This document shows positions 42,492 through 53,100 of a DNA stretch of 64,000 nucleotides, in pieces. The first letter of the stretch is position 1, and the number at the start of each line of letters is the position of its first letter. The notes under the pieces are model-generated. The model saw only the letters and a program-made list of their open reading frames with translations, did no database searches and was not told the origin of the DNA. This DNA comes from an uncultured Selenomonadales bacterium (lineage in GTDB: Bacteria; Bacillota; Negativicutes; Acidaminococcales; Acidaminococcaceae): NCBI GenBank assembly GCA_900315805.1, contig ONAN01000006.1, positions 1 to 64,000 of the forward strand, given 5' to 3'. Position numbers and translations under genes: made by a program.

Positions 42492-45269
42492 ATGCAGAAA
42501 GAATTGAAAGACCTGGAAGAAATCCGCAGCAACAACGAGGACGGTTCCGTCCGCAGTTTCCGTCATCACGGGAAACAGGGAGTGCGCGGAGCGGAAGATG
42601 ATACGGAGAAGATGGCAGAGGCAGGCCATTCCCATGGGGAAGGCCATGTCCCTGCCCATTCGCATCCCCATCATGACCACGACCATGAAGAAGAGGAAGA
42701 CCTTGTGGGACATCATCACGAGCATCCCCGTGTCGAAGTGCCTCACCATAACGCGTCTTACACCCATACGGTCGTCGTGCCCCACCACCATGCGGGCCAT
42801 CCGTCTGACTGCCATTGCGACGAGTGCTACGGGCACGAGGAGTATTGCGACATCTGCGGCGAAAGCCTGGCCCACTGCAAGTGCCGCATGCCCGATGCGG
42901 ACAATTTCAAGTGCGTCTATGAGCTGGAAAATCTGGACTGCGCCAACTGCGCGGCCAAAATGGAACATAAGATCAAACAGCTGCCCGGCGTAACCTATGC
43001 AACGGTCAGCTACCCGACGAAACAGCTGCGCCTGTCTGCCACGAATCCGGACAAGCTGCTGCCCATTCTGCAGGAAATCTGCACATCCGTCGATTCCGAA
43101 GTCCGCGTCGTGCCCCGCAGCCAGGTCAAAAAGGCTCATGCGGCTGCGCACGGAAGCGGAGCACCGGCGTACCGCACCTATACCGTGGAAGGCCTCGATT
43201 GCGCCGTCTGCGCGCAGAAAGTCGAAGATGCCATCAACGATATGCCGGAAATCGACGAAGCGGTCCTGACCTATGCTACGGGCCTGCTGCGGGTCAAGGC
43301 GGAATCCTTTGACAATCTCCAGGCCAAGATGCAGAAGGCGGCTGACGCCGTGGAAGAAGGCGTCACCATTGCAGCCCGCAATGCTGCTCCTGCCGCCAAG
43401 GCCCGGGAGGGCGGCCACAGCCACGGGGACGGCGGCGACAAACGCGAACTGGCGGAAATCATCGTCGGCGGCGTCCTCTTCATTGCGGTGGAATGGCTGG
43501 GACTGGCACCGGAAGCCTACAAACCGTACCTGCTCGTACTTGCCTACGTGATTTTGGGCTGGCACATCGTCCTGACGGCTGTGCGCAACATCCTGAAAGG
43601 CGAGTTCTTCGACGAAAACTTCCTCATGACCGTCGCCACTCTGGGCGCATTTGCCATCCAGGCCTGGGAAGAAGCCGTCGGCGTCATCCTGTTTTACCGC
43701 ATCGGCGAATATTTCCAGGACAAGGCGGCCGAACGGAGCCGCAACCAGATCATGCAGGCTGTCGACATGCGGCCTGAAGTGGTCAACCTCCTCATCGGCG
43801 ACGAAGTCAGGGTCATTCCTTCTGCCGAAGCCCGCGTGGGGGACATCCTGCTGGTCCGCGCCGGAGACCGGATTCCCCTGGACGGTGTCGTCATCGAAGG
43901 CGAAAGCCTCGTCGATACATCGCCGGTGACAGGCGAACCCGTGCCGGTCCGCAAACAGTACGGCGACGAAGTCCTGTCGGGCTGCGTCAACACGAACGGA
44001 ATGCTGAAGATACGCGTTGAAAAGGAACTGCAGGAATCCATGGTGACGAAGATCCTCGATTCCGTGGAAAACGCCGCAGCGAACAAACCCCACATCGACA
44101 AGTTCATCACCCGCTTTGCCCGGGTTTATACACCCATCGTCGTCTTTGCGGCCGTTGCCGTCGCCATCATTCCGTCCCTTGTGACGGGCAACTGGCATTA
44201 CTGGATTTACACGGCCCTGACCTTCCTGGTCATCAGCTGCCCCTGCGCCCTGGTCCTGAGCGTGCCCCTGTCCTTTTTCGCCGGCATTGGCGCCGGTTCC
44301 AGGCTGGGCATCCTCTTCAAGGGCGGCAGCGCCTTGGAAATGTTGAAGAATGTAGCCGCCGTCGTCATGGACAAGACCGGTACGGTTACGCAGGGCAATT
44401 TTGTAGTGCACGATGTAGTGCCCGCTGACGGCGTGACGGCCGAAGAACTGCTGGGAACCGCCGCCGGTGCGGAAACCGCGTCGATCCATCCCATTGCTGT
44501 GAGCATCGTCCGCGCGGCCGAAGAAAAGGGAATCCGCCCCGTACGGCCGGACCGCTTCCAGGAAAGGGCTGGCGAAGGCCTGACCGTTTATTACGGAACG
44601 GACCGTATCCTGGCCGGCAACCTGAAACTGATGAAACGCTGCGGCATTGCCGCCCGTCCTCTGCAGAATGTAAACGTGGGCAGCGAAGTCTATGTCGCGA
44701 AAAACGACCGGTTCCTCGGCGCCATGGTCATCCGTGACACCGTGAAACCCGATGCCCGCGACAGCGTCGAAGCCCTGCGGAAAGACGGCCTGGTGACGGT
44801 CATGCTGACCGGGGACGCGCCGAAGGAAGCCGAAGCCGTAGCCCGCGAGGTCGGCATTCAGGAAGTCCGCGCCGGTCTGCTGCCGCAGGACAAACTGAAC
44901 GAGATGAACACGCTCCGCGGCAAATACGGCGCCGTCCTGTTTGTCGGCGACGGCATCAACGACGCCCCGGTCCTGGCCGGTGCCGATGTAGGCGCCGCCA
45001 TGGGCAGCGGCGCGGACGCAGCCATGGAAGCGGCGGACATCGTCTTTATGAACTCCGAGATGGGCGCCATTCCCAGGGCCGTCAGGATTGCCAAAACCGT
45101 TGGTTCCGTAGCCTGGCAGAATGTCGTCTTCGCCCTGGTCGTGAAAGTCGTCATCATGGCGGCCGGCATCTTCGGCTACGCCAACATGTGGGCAGCCGTT
45201 TTTGCCGATACGGGCGTTTCCGTCATTTGCGTGCTGAACGCCTGCCGCATCCTGTATATGAAGTTCTGA
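42492..45269 (+). CDS. Heavy-metal P-type ATPase (Zn/Cd/Pb exporter type) with extended N-terminus
   Basis: 925 residues from ATG 42492, which follows AAGGA at 11 bases. ATG 42426 adds 22 residues but lacks a ribosome site. The N-terminus is unusual: a His-rich stretch (HSHGEGHVPAHSHPHHDHDH), then eight Cys in residues 107-131 (CHCDEC...CDIC...CKC), then two HMA domains with Cys pairs at 150/153 and 237/240. The pump core has ISCPCAL (C583), DKTGT (D627), an HP motif and GDGINDAP. The CPC motif and neighbours fit the ZntA/CadA class. It exports metal from the cytosol. Confidence 0.9.
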   Translation: MQKELKDLEEIRSNNEDGSVRSFRHHGKQGVRGAEDDTEKMAEAGHSHGEGHVPAHSHPHHDHDHEEEEDLVGHHHEHPRVEVPHHNASYTHTVVVPHHHAGHPSDCHCDECYGHEEYCDICGESLAHCKCRMPDADNFKCVYELENLDCANCAAKMEHKIKQLPGVTYATVSYPTKQLRLSATNPDKLLPILQEICTSVDSEVRVVPRSQVKKAHAAAHGSGAPAYRTYTVEGLDCAVCAQKVEDAINDMPEIDEAVLTYATGLLRVKAESFDNLQAKMQKAADAVEEGVTIAARNAAPAAKAREGGHSHGDGGDKRELAEIIVGGVLFIAVEWLGLAPEAYKPYLLVLAYVILGWHIVLTAVRNILKGEFFDENFLMTVATLGAFAIQAWEEAVGVILFYRIGEYFQDKAAERSRNQIMQAVDMRPEVVNLLIGDEVRVIPSAEARVGDILLVRAGDRIPLDGVVIEGESLVDTSPVTGEPVPVRKQYGDEVLSGCVNTNGMLKIRVEKELQESMVTKILDSVENAAANKPHIDKFITRFARVYTPIVVFAAVAVAIIPSLVTGNWHYWIYTALTFLVISCPCALVLSVPLSFFAGIGAGSRLGILFKGGSALEMLKNVAAVVMDKTGTVTQGNFVVHDVVPADGVTAEELLGTAAGAETASIHPIAVSIVRAAEEKGIRPVRPDRFQERAGEGLTVYYGTDRILAGNLKLMKRCGIAARPLQNVNVGSEVYVAKNDRFLGAMVIRDTVKPDARDSVEALRKDGLVTVMLTGDAPKEAEAVAREVGIQEVRAGLLPQDKLNEMNTLRGKYGAVLFVGDGINDAPVLAGADVGAAMGSGADAAMEAADIVFMNSEMGAIPRAVRIAKTVGSVAWQNVVFALVVKVVIMAAGIFGYANMWAAVFADTGVSVICVLNACRILYMKF

Positions 45270-45307
45270 CCACCATTTCCGCAACATCTTTTGATCCTTG
45301 CTCCTGT

Positions 45308-45347
45308 AGTCCGGGAACGCGTTCCCCTCGCGTTTCCGGACTTTTTC
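45308..45347 (+). terminator. Terminator of the P-type ATPase gene
   Basis: AGTCCGGGAACGCG (45308-45321) pairs with CGCGTTTCCGGACT (45329-45342), one G-U, then TTTTT. Confidence 0.92.
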
Positions 45348-45485
45348 TATTCGGGGAATCCGGCTTTTGCCGTTGAAACGTGTCCCCATCGGACGTATAA
45401 TATTCATATATGCAATAAAATACGATTGTTCCGCGCGGATTGGGGGATTGTCCGTGGAACGCGGGGTAATAGGGGAGGAAGAAAC

Positions 45486-46196
45486 ATGGCCACCTGCATT
45501 TATTGTCAAAAAGAGCTGAAGGGGAATGAAAAATTCTGCCCTCATTGTGGAAAAGGCTTGCACATTTGCCCGAAATGCGGCGCAGTGAACGGATTGGAAG
45601 CCCGCTTCTGCCAAGGCTGCGGTGCCCCGCTGGGCGATACTCCCGCACCGGAACAGCCTGCTGCTCCTGCTCCGGACCAGCCTGCTGCTCCGGCTTCCGT
45701 GACGCCTGTCCCTCCGGCATCGGGGCTGTCCATCACCCACGTCAAGAACCGGCTGACACCGGAGGCGTGGGAATCCATGAAGCAGAAGGAGGAACTGAAG
45801 CGCAAGGTCCTCATCATCGGTGTGGCCATCGTTGCCGTGGCCTTCGTCGGGTCCGCTCTGATGGACCATTTCAAGTCGCCGTCGAAACCGGGTATCCAGC
45901 AGGCGCAGCAGCTGACGAAGGGTGGTTTTTTCTCCAGCAGCAAGGATAAGAAGGCTGCGGACACACAGGATAAGGAAAGCGCGCAGAACGGCCGGCAGGC
46001 CGTCCGCAAAGGCGTCATCCACGGCACTTATGTCTATATCCGTACAGGTCCCGGCAAGAGCTACGATACGGCCGGGTATTACAGCAACGGCGAAGAGGTG
46101 CAGATTCTCAACGAATCCGGATCCTGGTACCAGGTGAAACGCGGCAATGGCCAGACCGGCTGGGTCTACGGTTCCTATTGCAGGGAAATGCCCTGA
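45486..46196 (+). CDS. Zinc-ribbon, single-helix, SH3b-domain protein
   Basis: 236 residues. Two zinc ribbons at the N-terminus (CIYC...CPHC and CPKC...CQGC) are followed by a Pro/Ala linker and one membrane helix (VLIIGVAIVAVAFVGSALM). An SH3b domain (GTYVYIRTGPGKSYDTAGYY to GQTGWVYGSYC) ends the protein. Zinc ribbons should be cytosolic and the SH3b domain outside, where such domains bind cell-wall material. ATG 45486 follows AGGGGAGGAAG. An L,D-transpeptidase lies 50 bases downstream, consistent with a cell-wall role. Function is inferred from domains. Confidence 0.78.
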   Translation: MATCIYCQKELKGNEKFCPHCGKGLHICPKCGAVNGLEARFCQGCGAPLGDTPAPEQPAAPAPDQPAAPASVTPVPPASGLSITHVKNRLTPEAWESMKQKEELKRKVLIIGVAIVAVAFVGSALMDHFKSPSKPGIQQAQQLTKGGFFSSSKDKKAADTQDKESAQNGRQAVRKGVIHGTYVYIRTGPGKSYDTAGYYSNGEEVQILNESGSWYQVKRGNGQTGWVYGSYCREMP

Positions 46197-46246
46197 GGGC
46201 CGTCCGTGCTTATATATTAATGAACGATTGAAACGGAGCAGACTGT

Positions 46247-46948
46247 ATGCGTGATCATTACGAAATCGATATGCGCCGGTCCGGTATGCGGAAACGGCGG
46301 AAACATAAAAGTTCCCTCAAACTGTGGATTCTGTTGATCGTGATTGCGGCCCTCGCCATTTTCGGGGCCGTGGAACTGGTGGAATACGTGATGGACAATT
46401 TCCGGCCGGTAGAGACAGTTCCGGCCCAGGCCACCCCGCCGGCCGTGACGGAGCAGCAGGCTCAGGCGCCCAAACCGGCGGAACCGGTCCTGAACGGCAC
46501 CGTGCCGGCTACGCCGGGACCCCATGACTATTCCATCCTCGTCGTAAAAGGCGAGCACAAACTCTACCTGCTGGACAAGGGCAAAAGGGTAGCCGTCTGG
46601 GGCTGCGCCATCGGCAGGGGCGGCGCCGGCCAGAAGCAGCGTTCCCGCGACAACACGACGCCTACGGGCCATTTCTACATCGACGAAATCGATGATGCCT
46701 CCACGTGGGCCCACGACTTCGGCGACGGCAAAGGCCTCATCCAGCACGCCTACGGGCCCTGGTTCCTGAGCCTGGACACCAAATCCGTCAGCCACGGCAA
46801 GTGGGACGGCATCGGCATCCACGGAACCCATGACCCGTCCTCCATCGGGACGAACGCTTCCGAAGGCTGCATCCGCCTGAAGAACGAAAACCTGCTGACC
46901 CTGTACAAATACGTCAAGGTCGGCACGAAAGTGGAAATCACGGAATAA
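46247..46948 (+). CDS. L,D-transpeptidase (YkuD family) with N-terminal membrane anchor
   Basis: 233 residues. A short basic start precedes a membrane helix (LWILLIVIAALAIFGAVELV, about 26-45), a Pro-rich linker and the YkuD catalytic domain. The active site shows the conserved His-Gly-Thr and then SEGCIR, with the nucleophile Cys. Such enzymes make 3-3 peptidoglycan cross-links or anchor proteins to the wall. ATG 46247 has CGGAG upstream. It lies after the zinc-ribbon/SH3b gene and before a bidirectional terminator. Confidence 0.9.
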   Translation: MRDHYEIDMRRSGMRKRRKHKSSLKLWILLIVIAALAIFGAVELVEYVMDNFRPVETVPAQATPPAVTEQQAQAPKPAEPVLNGTVPATPGPHDYSILVVKGEHKLYLLDKGKRVAVWGCAIGRGGAGQKQRSRDNTTPTGHFYIDEIDDASTWAHDFGDGKGLIQHAYGPWFLSLDTKSVSHGKWDGIGIHGTHDPSSIGTNASEGCIRLKNENLLTLYKYVKVGTKVEITE

Positions 46949-46968
46949 GGCATTCCGGCATAAAAAAG

Positions 46969-47031
46969 ACGGCCTCCTTTTCCCGCCTCACGCATCGGTG
47001 AGGGCCGGGGAAGGAGGCCGTTTCGTTTTGT
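46969..47031. terminator. Bidirectional terminator between convergent units
   Basis: ACGGCCTCCTT (46969-46979) pairs with AAGGAGGCCGT (47011-47021), with an inner CCTCAC/GTGAGG stem. A run of A precedes and a T-rich tract follows. Confidence 0.88.
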
Positions 47032-47040
47032 GGAATCGCT

Positions 47041-48549
47041 TCAGTCGTCGCCGAACTTGTCCGGGAAGAAGAGTTTCTTCACGTCGTCGTCCGGTTCGCG
47101 GCCGATGGCGTTGCCGATGAAGAAGAAAATCAGCGACGCGCCGATGCCGATGACGATCTGGTGCAGCGAGAAGAGGCGGATGTGGAGCGCCATGGTGGTG
47201 CAGTAGGCGACGACGCCGCCGAACATGGCCCACAGGGCGCCGGTGCCGTTCGCCTTATGCCAGAACAGGCCGAAGATCATGACCCAGAAGAAGGCCGTTT
47301 CCAGGCCGCCGAAAGCGAACATGTTGATTTTCCAGATGACCGACGGCGGGGCGATGGCGATAAAGTAGATGCCGAAGCCCAGCAGAATGGTGGCGGCCAT
47401 GCTGAATTTCTGGATGCCTTTGTTGCTCAGGGTCTTGCCGTTCTTTTCCAGGGCACGCATGTAGATGTCCTTGATGATGGACGACGACGACGTGAGCAAT
47501 AGGGACGACACGGTCGAGATGGTCGCCGCAATCGGCCCGATGATGGTGACGCCCGCCCAGAAGGGACTCATGACGCTGACGATGGTGCGCGGCGTGATGT
47601 TGTCCACGCTGCCGCCGTATGCGGCCAGGGACGGGTTCGTCAGGATGCCCTTGCTCAGGACGCCGACCCAGGTTGCGATAAGGGTCATGGCGCCGATGAC
47701 GACGGTGCCGATGATGATGGCGTTGCGCAGGGAGCGGGTATCCTTGTAGCTGATGCTGCGGACGATGGACTGGGGCAGGGCCAGCGTGCAGACGCCGACC
47801 AGCAGCCACTGGCTGATATACAGGGAAATGGGCATCTTGCCCCGGGACAGGGGTTCGAGCATGGCCGGATCGTTGGTGCGGATGTGGTTCATGATAGCCC
47901 CGTAGCCGCCGGCCTTGTCGAGCATGCAGTAGAACAGAATGCTCATGCCCACGATCATGGCGATGGCGCAGATGGCGTCCGTAATGGCGACGCCCTTGAA
48001 CCCGCCGATGGTGGTGTAGATGATGACGATGATGCCGAACAGGGTCAGGCCCGTCACATAGCTGTATCCCGTCACGGCCTCGAACAGCTTGGCCGCGCCG
48101 ACGAACTGGGCGACCATGGTGGCGCAGAAGAAGGCGACGATGAAGATGGCCGCCAGGTTGCAAAGGCTGTCCGACTTGTAGCGGGCGCGTAAGATGTCGA
48201 TGACCGTCACGGCGTCAATGTCCCGCGCGACGAGGGAGATCTTCTTGCCGAAGACGCCCATGACGAGGAACACGACGACGACCTGCACGATGGCCATGTA
48301 AAGCCAGCCGTAGCCGATCTGCCAGGCCACGCCGGGCCCGCCGACGAAGGTGCTGACGCTGGAATAGGTGGCGACGGTCGTCATGGCCAGCACAAAGCCG
48401 CCCAGGGTACGGCCGCCGATGAAGTAGTCCTTGGCGAAGTTCTTGGACCGGGCTTCTTCCGACGTACGCTGCACGCGGTAGCTGATATACAGCAGAATGA
48501 GCAGGAACAGGAAGACCGGGAAGAGGCTCACGAGATGGGAGAAATCCAT
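47041..48549 (-). CDS. panF: Sodium/pantothenate symporter
   Basis: 502 residues, a 12-13 helix sodium:solute symporter. The N-terminal KDYFIGGRTLGGFVLAMT and TVATYSSVSTFVGGPG motif is the SSS signature, and the whole sequence fits PanF, which imports pantothenate for CoA synthesis. ATG 48549 overlaps the stop of the small membrane gene (TAATG). The pair is typical of panF operons. Its 3' end abuts the shared terminator. Confidence 0.9.
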   Translation of the reverse strand: MDFSHLVSLFPVFLFLLILLYISYRVQRTSEEARSKNFAKDYFIGGRTLGGFVLAMTTVATYSSVSTFVGGPGVAWQIGYGWLYMAIVQVVVVFLVMGVFGKKISLVARDIDAVTVIDILRARYKSDSLCNLAAIFIVAFFCATMVAQFVGAAKLFEAVTGYSYVTGLTLFGIIVIIYTTIGGFKGVAITDAICAIAMIVGMSILFYCMLDKAGGYGAIMNHIRTNDPAMLEPLSRGKMPISLYISQWLLVGVCTLALPQSIVRSISYKDTRSLRNAIIIGTVVIGAMTLIATWVGVLSKGILTNPSLAAYGGSVDNITPRTIVSVMSPFWAGVTIIGPIAATISTVSSLLLTSSSSIIKDIYMRALEKNGKTLSNKGIQKFSMAATILLGFGIYFIAIAPPSVIWKINMFAFGGLETAFFWVMIFGLFWHKANGTGALWAMFGGVVAYCTTMALHIRLFSLHQIVIGIGASLIFFFIGNAIGREPDDDVKKLFFPDKFGDD

Positions 48550-48836
48550 TAGCGGGACCCTCCCTTCTGTTCAGCGGCACGGACGCGCGCCGCGTCTTCT
48601 TCCTGCAGGTCCACGTCCTGGATCACATGTTCCGCGAGCCAGAACGCGACGACGACGGCGAACAGCCAGGTGCCGATGCAGCCGCCGAGTACCCAGATGG
48701 GCGTGTCGAACAGGTCGATGTCCAGGCCGGAAAGACCGAACCCGGCCAGGATCCAGAATACGATGACCGCCAGCGTGGCGAAGCAGGTGACCTTGGCTTC
48801 GTGATTGGCGCGGCGGAATTTTTCACTGCGTTTCAT
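48549..48836 (-). CDS. YhdT/DUF997-family small membrane protein
   Basis: 95 residues, two membrane helices (LAVIVFWILAGFGL and IWVLGGCIGTWLFAVVVAFWLAEHVI) with a charged tail. YhdT proteins are encoded with panF in many bacteria and are thought to be an accessory symporter subunit. ATG 48836 follows AAGGAGG. The stop overlaps panF by one base, so they are translationally coupled. A small CTGCCG-GTTG-CGGCAG hairpin lies in its leader (48866-48881). Confidence 0.85.
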   Translation of the reverse strand: MKRSEKFRRANHEAKVTCFATLAVIVFWILAGFGLSGLDIDLFDTPIWVLGGCIGTWLFAVVVAFWLAEHVIQDVDLQEEDAARVRAAEQKGGSR

Positions 48837-49030
48837 CCGAAAATCCTCCTTGAACTTGTTGGATGCTGCCGGTTGCGGCAGGCGATGTCTGTGAAAGTCT
48901 CTACTATGATACCATAAATTTTCCTTTTCGCCACGGGAAATCGCAAAAAATCCCTGTTTGTGTTACCATATACTATACAGACTAGTACAATGCGGGGAGT
49001 GTTTCCACTCCCGGAAACGAGGTACCATAG

Positions 49031-50158
49031 ATGGATATTCAGGAAAAAAGGTTGAAGGAAACCTTTATTGAACTGGTCCGGGTTCCGTGCCCGAGCCTGG
49101 ACGAGAAAGAAGAAGCGGCCCTTCTGGTCCGCAGATTACAGGCCCTGGGCGTCGACGTGCAAGTGGACGATGCCGGGGCGAAATGCGGCGGTACGACGGG
49201 GAATGTCTGGGCCTTCCTGTCGGGCACCGTCCCCGGCGCGAAACGCCTCTTTTTCGAAGCCCACATGGATTCCGTGGCCCCGGCGACGGGCACGCACGTG
49301 GTGGAAAAGGACGGATACCTGTACTCGGACGGAACGACGACCCTCGGCGGGGACGACAAGTCCGGCGTGGCCGCCATCCTCGAAGCCCTGGCGGTGCTGC
49401 GCGAAAGCGGCATGCCCCACGGGGACATCACGGTGTGCTTCACCATCGGCGAGGAAACGGGCAGCTACGGCGTGCGCAACCTGAACCGCGAGTGGCTGCA
49501 GGCCGACCTGGGCTACTGCCTCGACAACGGCGGCCATCCCGGCGCCATCTGCAATGCCTCGCCGAAAGCCATGGATGTCACGTACACAGTGCACGGCAAA
49601 TCGGCCCACGCAGGCGCGGAATCGGAAAAAGGCATCAACGCCGTCATGCTGGCGGCCAAAGCCCTGGCTGCCATGCCGGCATGGGGCCGCATCGACGCGC
49701 GGCTGACGGCCAGCCCGGACCTGATCCAGGGCGGCCTGGCGGCGAACATCGTGCCCGATGCCTGCCGTTTCACCATTGATATGCGCTGCGACGACGAAGA
49801 ACGCCTGAACGCCTTTTACAACGAATTGACGGAACGGTTCCGCACGGTGGTGGAAGCCGGCGGCGGCACCCTGACCGCGGAAACGGAAACCCTGGCCCCG
49901 GCCGTCAGCCTGCCGGAAGACCATCCCGGCGTGCAGCTGGCCGAGCAGGCCGCCCGCAACCTGGGGTTCCCCGTTTCGTGCCGGTTCACGGGCGGCTGCA
50001 GCGACGCCAACTTCCTGTGCGGCATGGGCCTGCCGTCGCTTCTGCTGGCGACCGGCATGGACCGGATCCATACGGTGCAGGAACGGCTGGCCTTACAGGA
50101 CCTGTATGACGCGGCGCGCTGGACGCTGGAAATCATCCGCCTCGCCGCGGCAAAGTAA
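49031..50158 (+). CDS. M20-family peptidase, PepT-like
   Basis: 375 residues, a zinc-dependent aminopeptidase that would release amino acids from small peptides. Metal and active-site motifs: EAHMDSVAP, GGDDKSGVAAILEAL, and GEETGSYGVRN. The lid or dimerisation domain (ASPKAMDVTYTVHGKSAHAGAESEKGINAV) is standard. No signal peptide, so cytosolic. ATG 49031 follows GAGG. Peptide uptake and cleavage suit an amino-acid fermenter. Confidence 0.87.
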   Translation: MDIQEKRLKETFIELVRVPCPSLDEKEEAALLVRRLQALGVDVQVDDAGAKCGGTTGNVWAFLSGTVPGAKRLFFEAHMDSVAPATGTHVVEKDGYLYSDGTTTLGGDDKSGVAAILEALAVLRESGMPHGDITVCFTIGEETGSYGVRNLNREWLQADLGYCLDNGGHPGAICNASPKAMDVTYTVHGKSAHAGAESEKGINAVMLAAKALAAMPAWGRIDARLTASPDLIQGGLAANIVPDACRFTIDMRCDDEERLNAFYNELTERFRTVVEAGGGTLTAETETLAPAVSLPEDHPGVQLAEQAARNLGFPVSCRFTGGCSDANFLCGMGLPSLLLATGMDRIHTVQERLALQDLYDAARWTLEIIRLAAAK

Positions 50159-50175
50159 AGATTGGAGCATTCACC

Positions 50176-53100
50176 ATGGGAGTCCCATTCACCCATTTAC
50201 ACGTCCATACCCAATACAGCCTGCTCGACGGCGCCTCCAAACCGGAGGAGCTGCTCCGGCGCGCCATGGATCTGGGCATGGACAGCATCGCCATCACGGA
50301 CCACGGCAACATGTACGGCGCCGTGGACATGTACCAGACGGCGCAGAAACTGTCGAAGGAAGCGGAAAAAGAGGGGAAACCCGGCATCCGCGTCATCATC
50401 GGCTGCGAAGTCTACGTGACGCCGGGCAGCCGCTTCGACCGCATCGACAAGCAGCCCCGCTACCATTTGATTTTGCTGGCCGAGAACAATGAAGGCTACC
50501 GCAACCTTTCCCATCTGGTCTCGCTGGGCTACATCGACGGGTTCTACCGCAAGCCCCGCATCGACAAGGATATCCTGCGGCAGTACCACGAAGGCATCAT
50601 CTGCCTGACAGCCTGTGTCCAGGGCGAAATCCCCCAGGCCATCCTGAGCGGGAACGAGGAACGGGCCCGCGCGGCCGTGCGGGAATACCTGGACATTTTC
50701 GACAAGGACCACCTGTTCCTGGAAATGCAGAACCACAGCCTGCCTGAAGAGGCCATGGTGAACCGCGGCCTGCACAAGCTGGCGGCGGAGTTCGGCCTCA
50801 AGCTGGTCGTGACCAACGACCTGCACTACGTGCGCCGCGAGGACGCCGGCGCCCAGGACGTGCTCCTGTGCATCCAGACGAACAAGACCGTCACCGACCC
50901 GGACCGCATGAAGTTCAACAACGACTGGTACTACTGCAAGAGTTACGAAGAAATGCAGGAACTGTTCCCGGACGACGAAGAAGCCCTGCGCAACACCCAC
51001 GCCATTGCGGAACGGTGCCACGTGGACTTCACCTTCGGCAAACTGCTCCTGCCGGAATTCCCCATCCCGGAAAAGTACCACGGCGACGCCGACGCCTACG
51101 TGCGCGACATGTGCACGGCCGAAATCCCGAAGCGTTACGGCGCCGACCTGGCCGCCCTGACCGATCCGGCGGAGCGCCAGGCCCTGCAGGACAAGGTGGA
51201 AAAGCGCCTCGACTACGAACTGGGCATCATCCGGACCATGGGGTACGCCGCCTACTTCCTGATCGTCTGGGACTTTATCCACTATTGCCGCAGCCACAAG
51301 GACGCCGGCGGCCGTCCGGACCCGATTCCCGTCGGACCGGGCCGCGGCAGCGCTGCCGGCAGTATCGTGGCCTACCTGCTGCACATCACGAACATCGACC
51401 CGTTGAAATACGACCTGCTCTTTGAACGCTTCCTGAACCCGGAACGTGTCAGCATGCCTGATATCGATACGGATTTCTGTTACAAGCGGCGCGGCGAAGT
51501 ACTGGATTACGTGATCCGCAAATACGGACCGGACCATGTGTCCCTTATCGTCACCTTCGGCACCCTGCAGGCCCGCGCGGCCGTGCGCGATGCCGGACGG
51601 GCCCTGGGACTGCCCCTGGCCAAAGTGGACCGCGTGGCCAAGGCGGTGCCGCGCACCCTGGGCATCACCCTGAAGGACGCCCTGGCCACGAGCCGCGAAC
51701 TGCAGACCATGTACGAGACGGACGAAGAAGTCCATCACCTGATCGATATCGCCAAGAGCGTCGAAGGCCTGCCCCGCAACACGGGTACCCACGCGGCAGG
51801 CGTCGTTATCGCGCCGAAACCCCTGATCGACCTGGTGCCGCTGCAGCTGGACGAAGGCGTCCAGGGCGAAGGCATCAGCCAGGACCGCATGATTACGACG
51901 CAGTACGATAAAAACCAGGTCGAGGAACTGGGCCTCTTGAAGATGGACTTCCTGGGCCTGCGCACCCTGACCGTCATGGCCGACGCCGTGCGCTTCATCA
52001 AGGAATCGACGGGCGAGACCGTCGACCTGGACAACATCCCCCTGGAAGACAAGGCCGTGAGCGACATGCTCTGTGCCGGCGACACCCAGGGCGTGTTCCA
52101 GCTGGAAAGCGCGGGCATGACCCGCCTGGTCGTGCGCCTGGCGCCGCAGACCATGAAGGACCTGGTGCCCCTCGTGGCCCTGTACCGTCCGGGTCCGTTG
52201 GACGCGGGCATGGCGGAAAAGTTCATTGAAGGCCGCCGGCTCCATCACGCCGTGGAATCCATCCACCCGTTGCTGGACCCGATTTTGGCCGATACATACG
52301 GAGTGGTCCTGTACCAGGAACAGGTCATGCAGACGGCCTCCATCCTGGCCGGCTTCACCCTGGGCGAAGCAGATATCCTGCGCCGCGCCATGGGCAAGAA
52401 GAAGGTCAAGGACCTTATCTCCATGAAGACGCGCTTCATCGAAGGCGCGCAGAAACTGCACAACGTGCCGCCCGCCAAGAGCGAGGAAATCTTCGAAATC
52501 CTGCTCAAGTTCGCCGGGTACGGCTTCAATAAATCCCATTCCGTGGCCTACGGCCTCGTCGCCTACCAGACGGCCTACCTGAAGGCCCACTGGCCGGCGG
52601 AATTCTTTGCGGCCCTGTTGACGAGCGTCATCAGCGACCCCGACAAAATGAGCTGGTACATCACGGTGTGCCGCGACCGGGGCATCCGCATCCTGCCGCC
52701 CGACATCAACGCCAGCCGCTCCGGTTTCTCCGTGGAACAGGGAGCCATCCGGTTCGGCCTGAACGGAATCAAGAGCGTTGGCGAAGGAGCGGTGGAGGAC
52801 ATCGTACGGGCCCGGGAAGAAGGGGGCCGCTTCAAGGATATCCTGGATTTCTGCAAGCGCGTCAACTACCGGCAGCTCAACACGCGGCTGCTGGAAAACC
52901 TGATCAAGTGCGGCGCCATGGATTCCCTGGGCGCCCACCGGTCGCAGCTGTTGGCCGTCTACAAGCAGGCCCTGGAACTGGGACAGAAGCAGCAGAAGGA
53001 TTCCCTGTCCGGCCAGTTCAGCCTCTTCGGCGGCGACGAGTTCTCCGAAGTGAACACCATCGCCCTGCCGCATCTGGACGAAATGTCCCGCTCCCTCATG

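Noticed and set aside
42429-46022. 1197-codon minus-strand open frame across the P-type ATPase
   Set aside because: Shadow frame of the real plus-strand gene; composition is typical of an antisense artefact.
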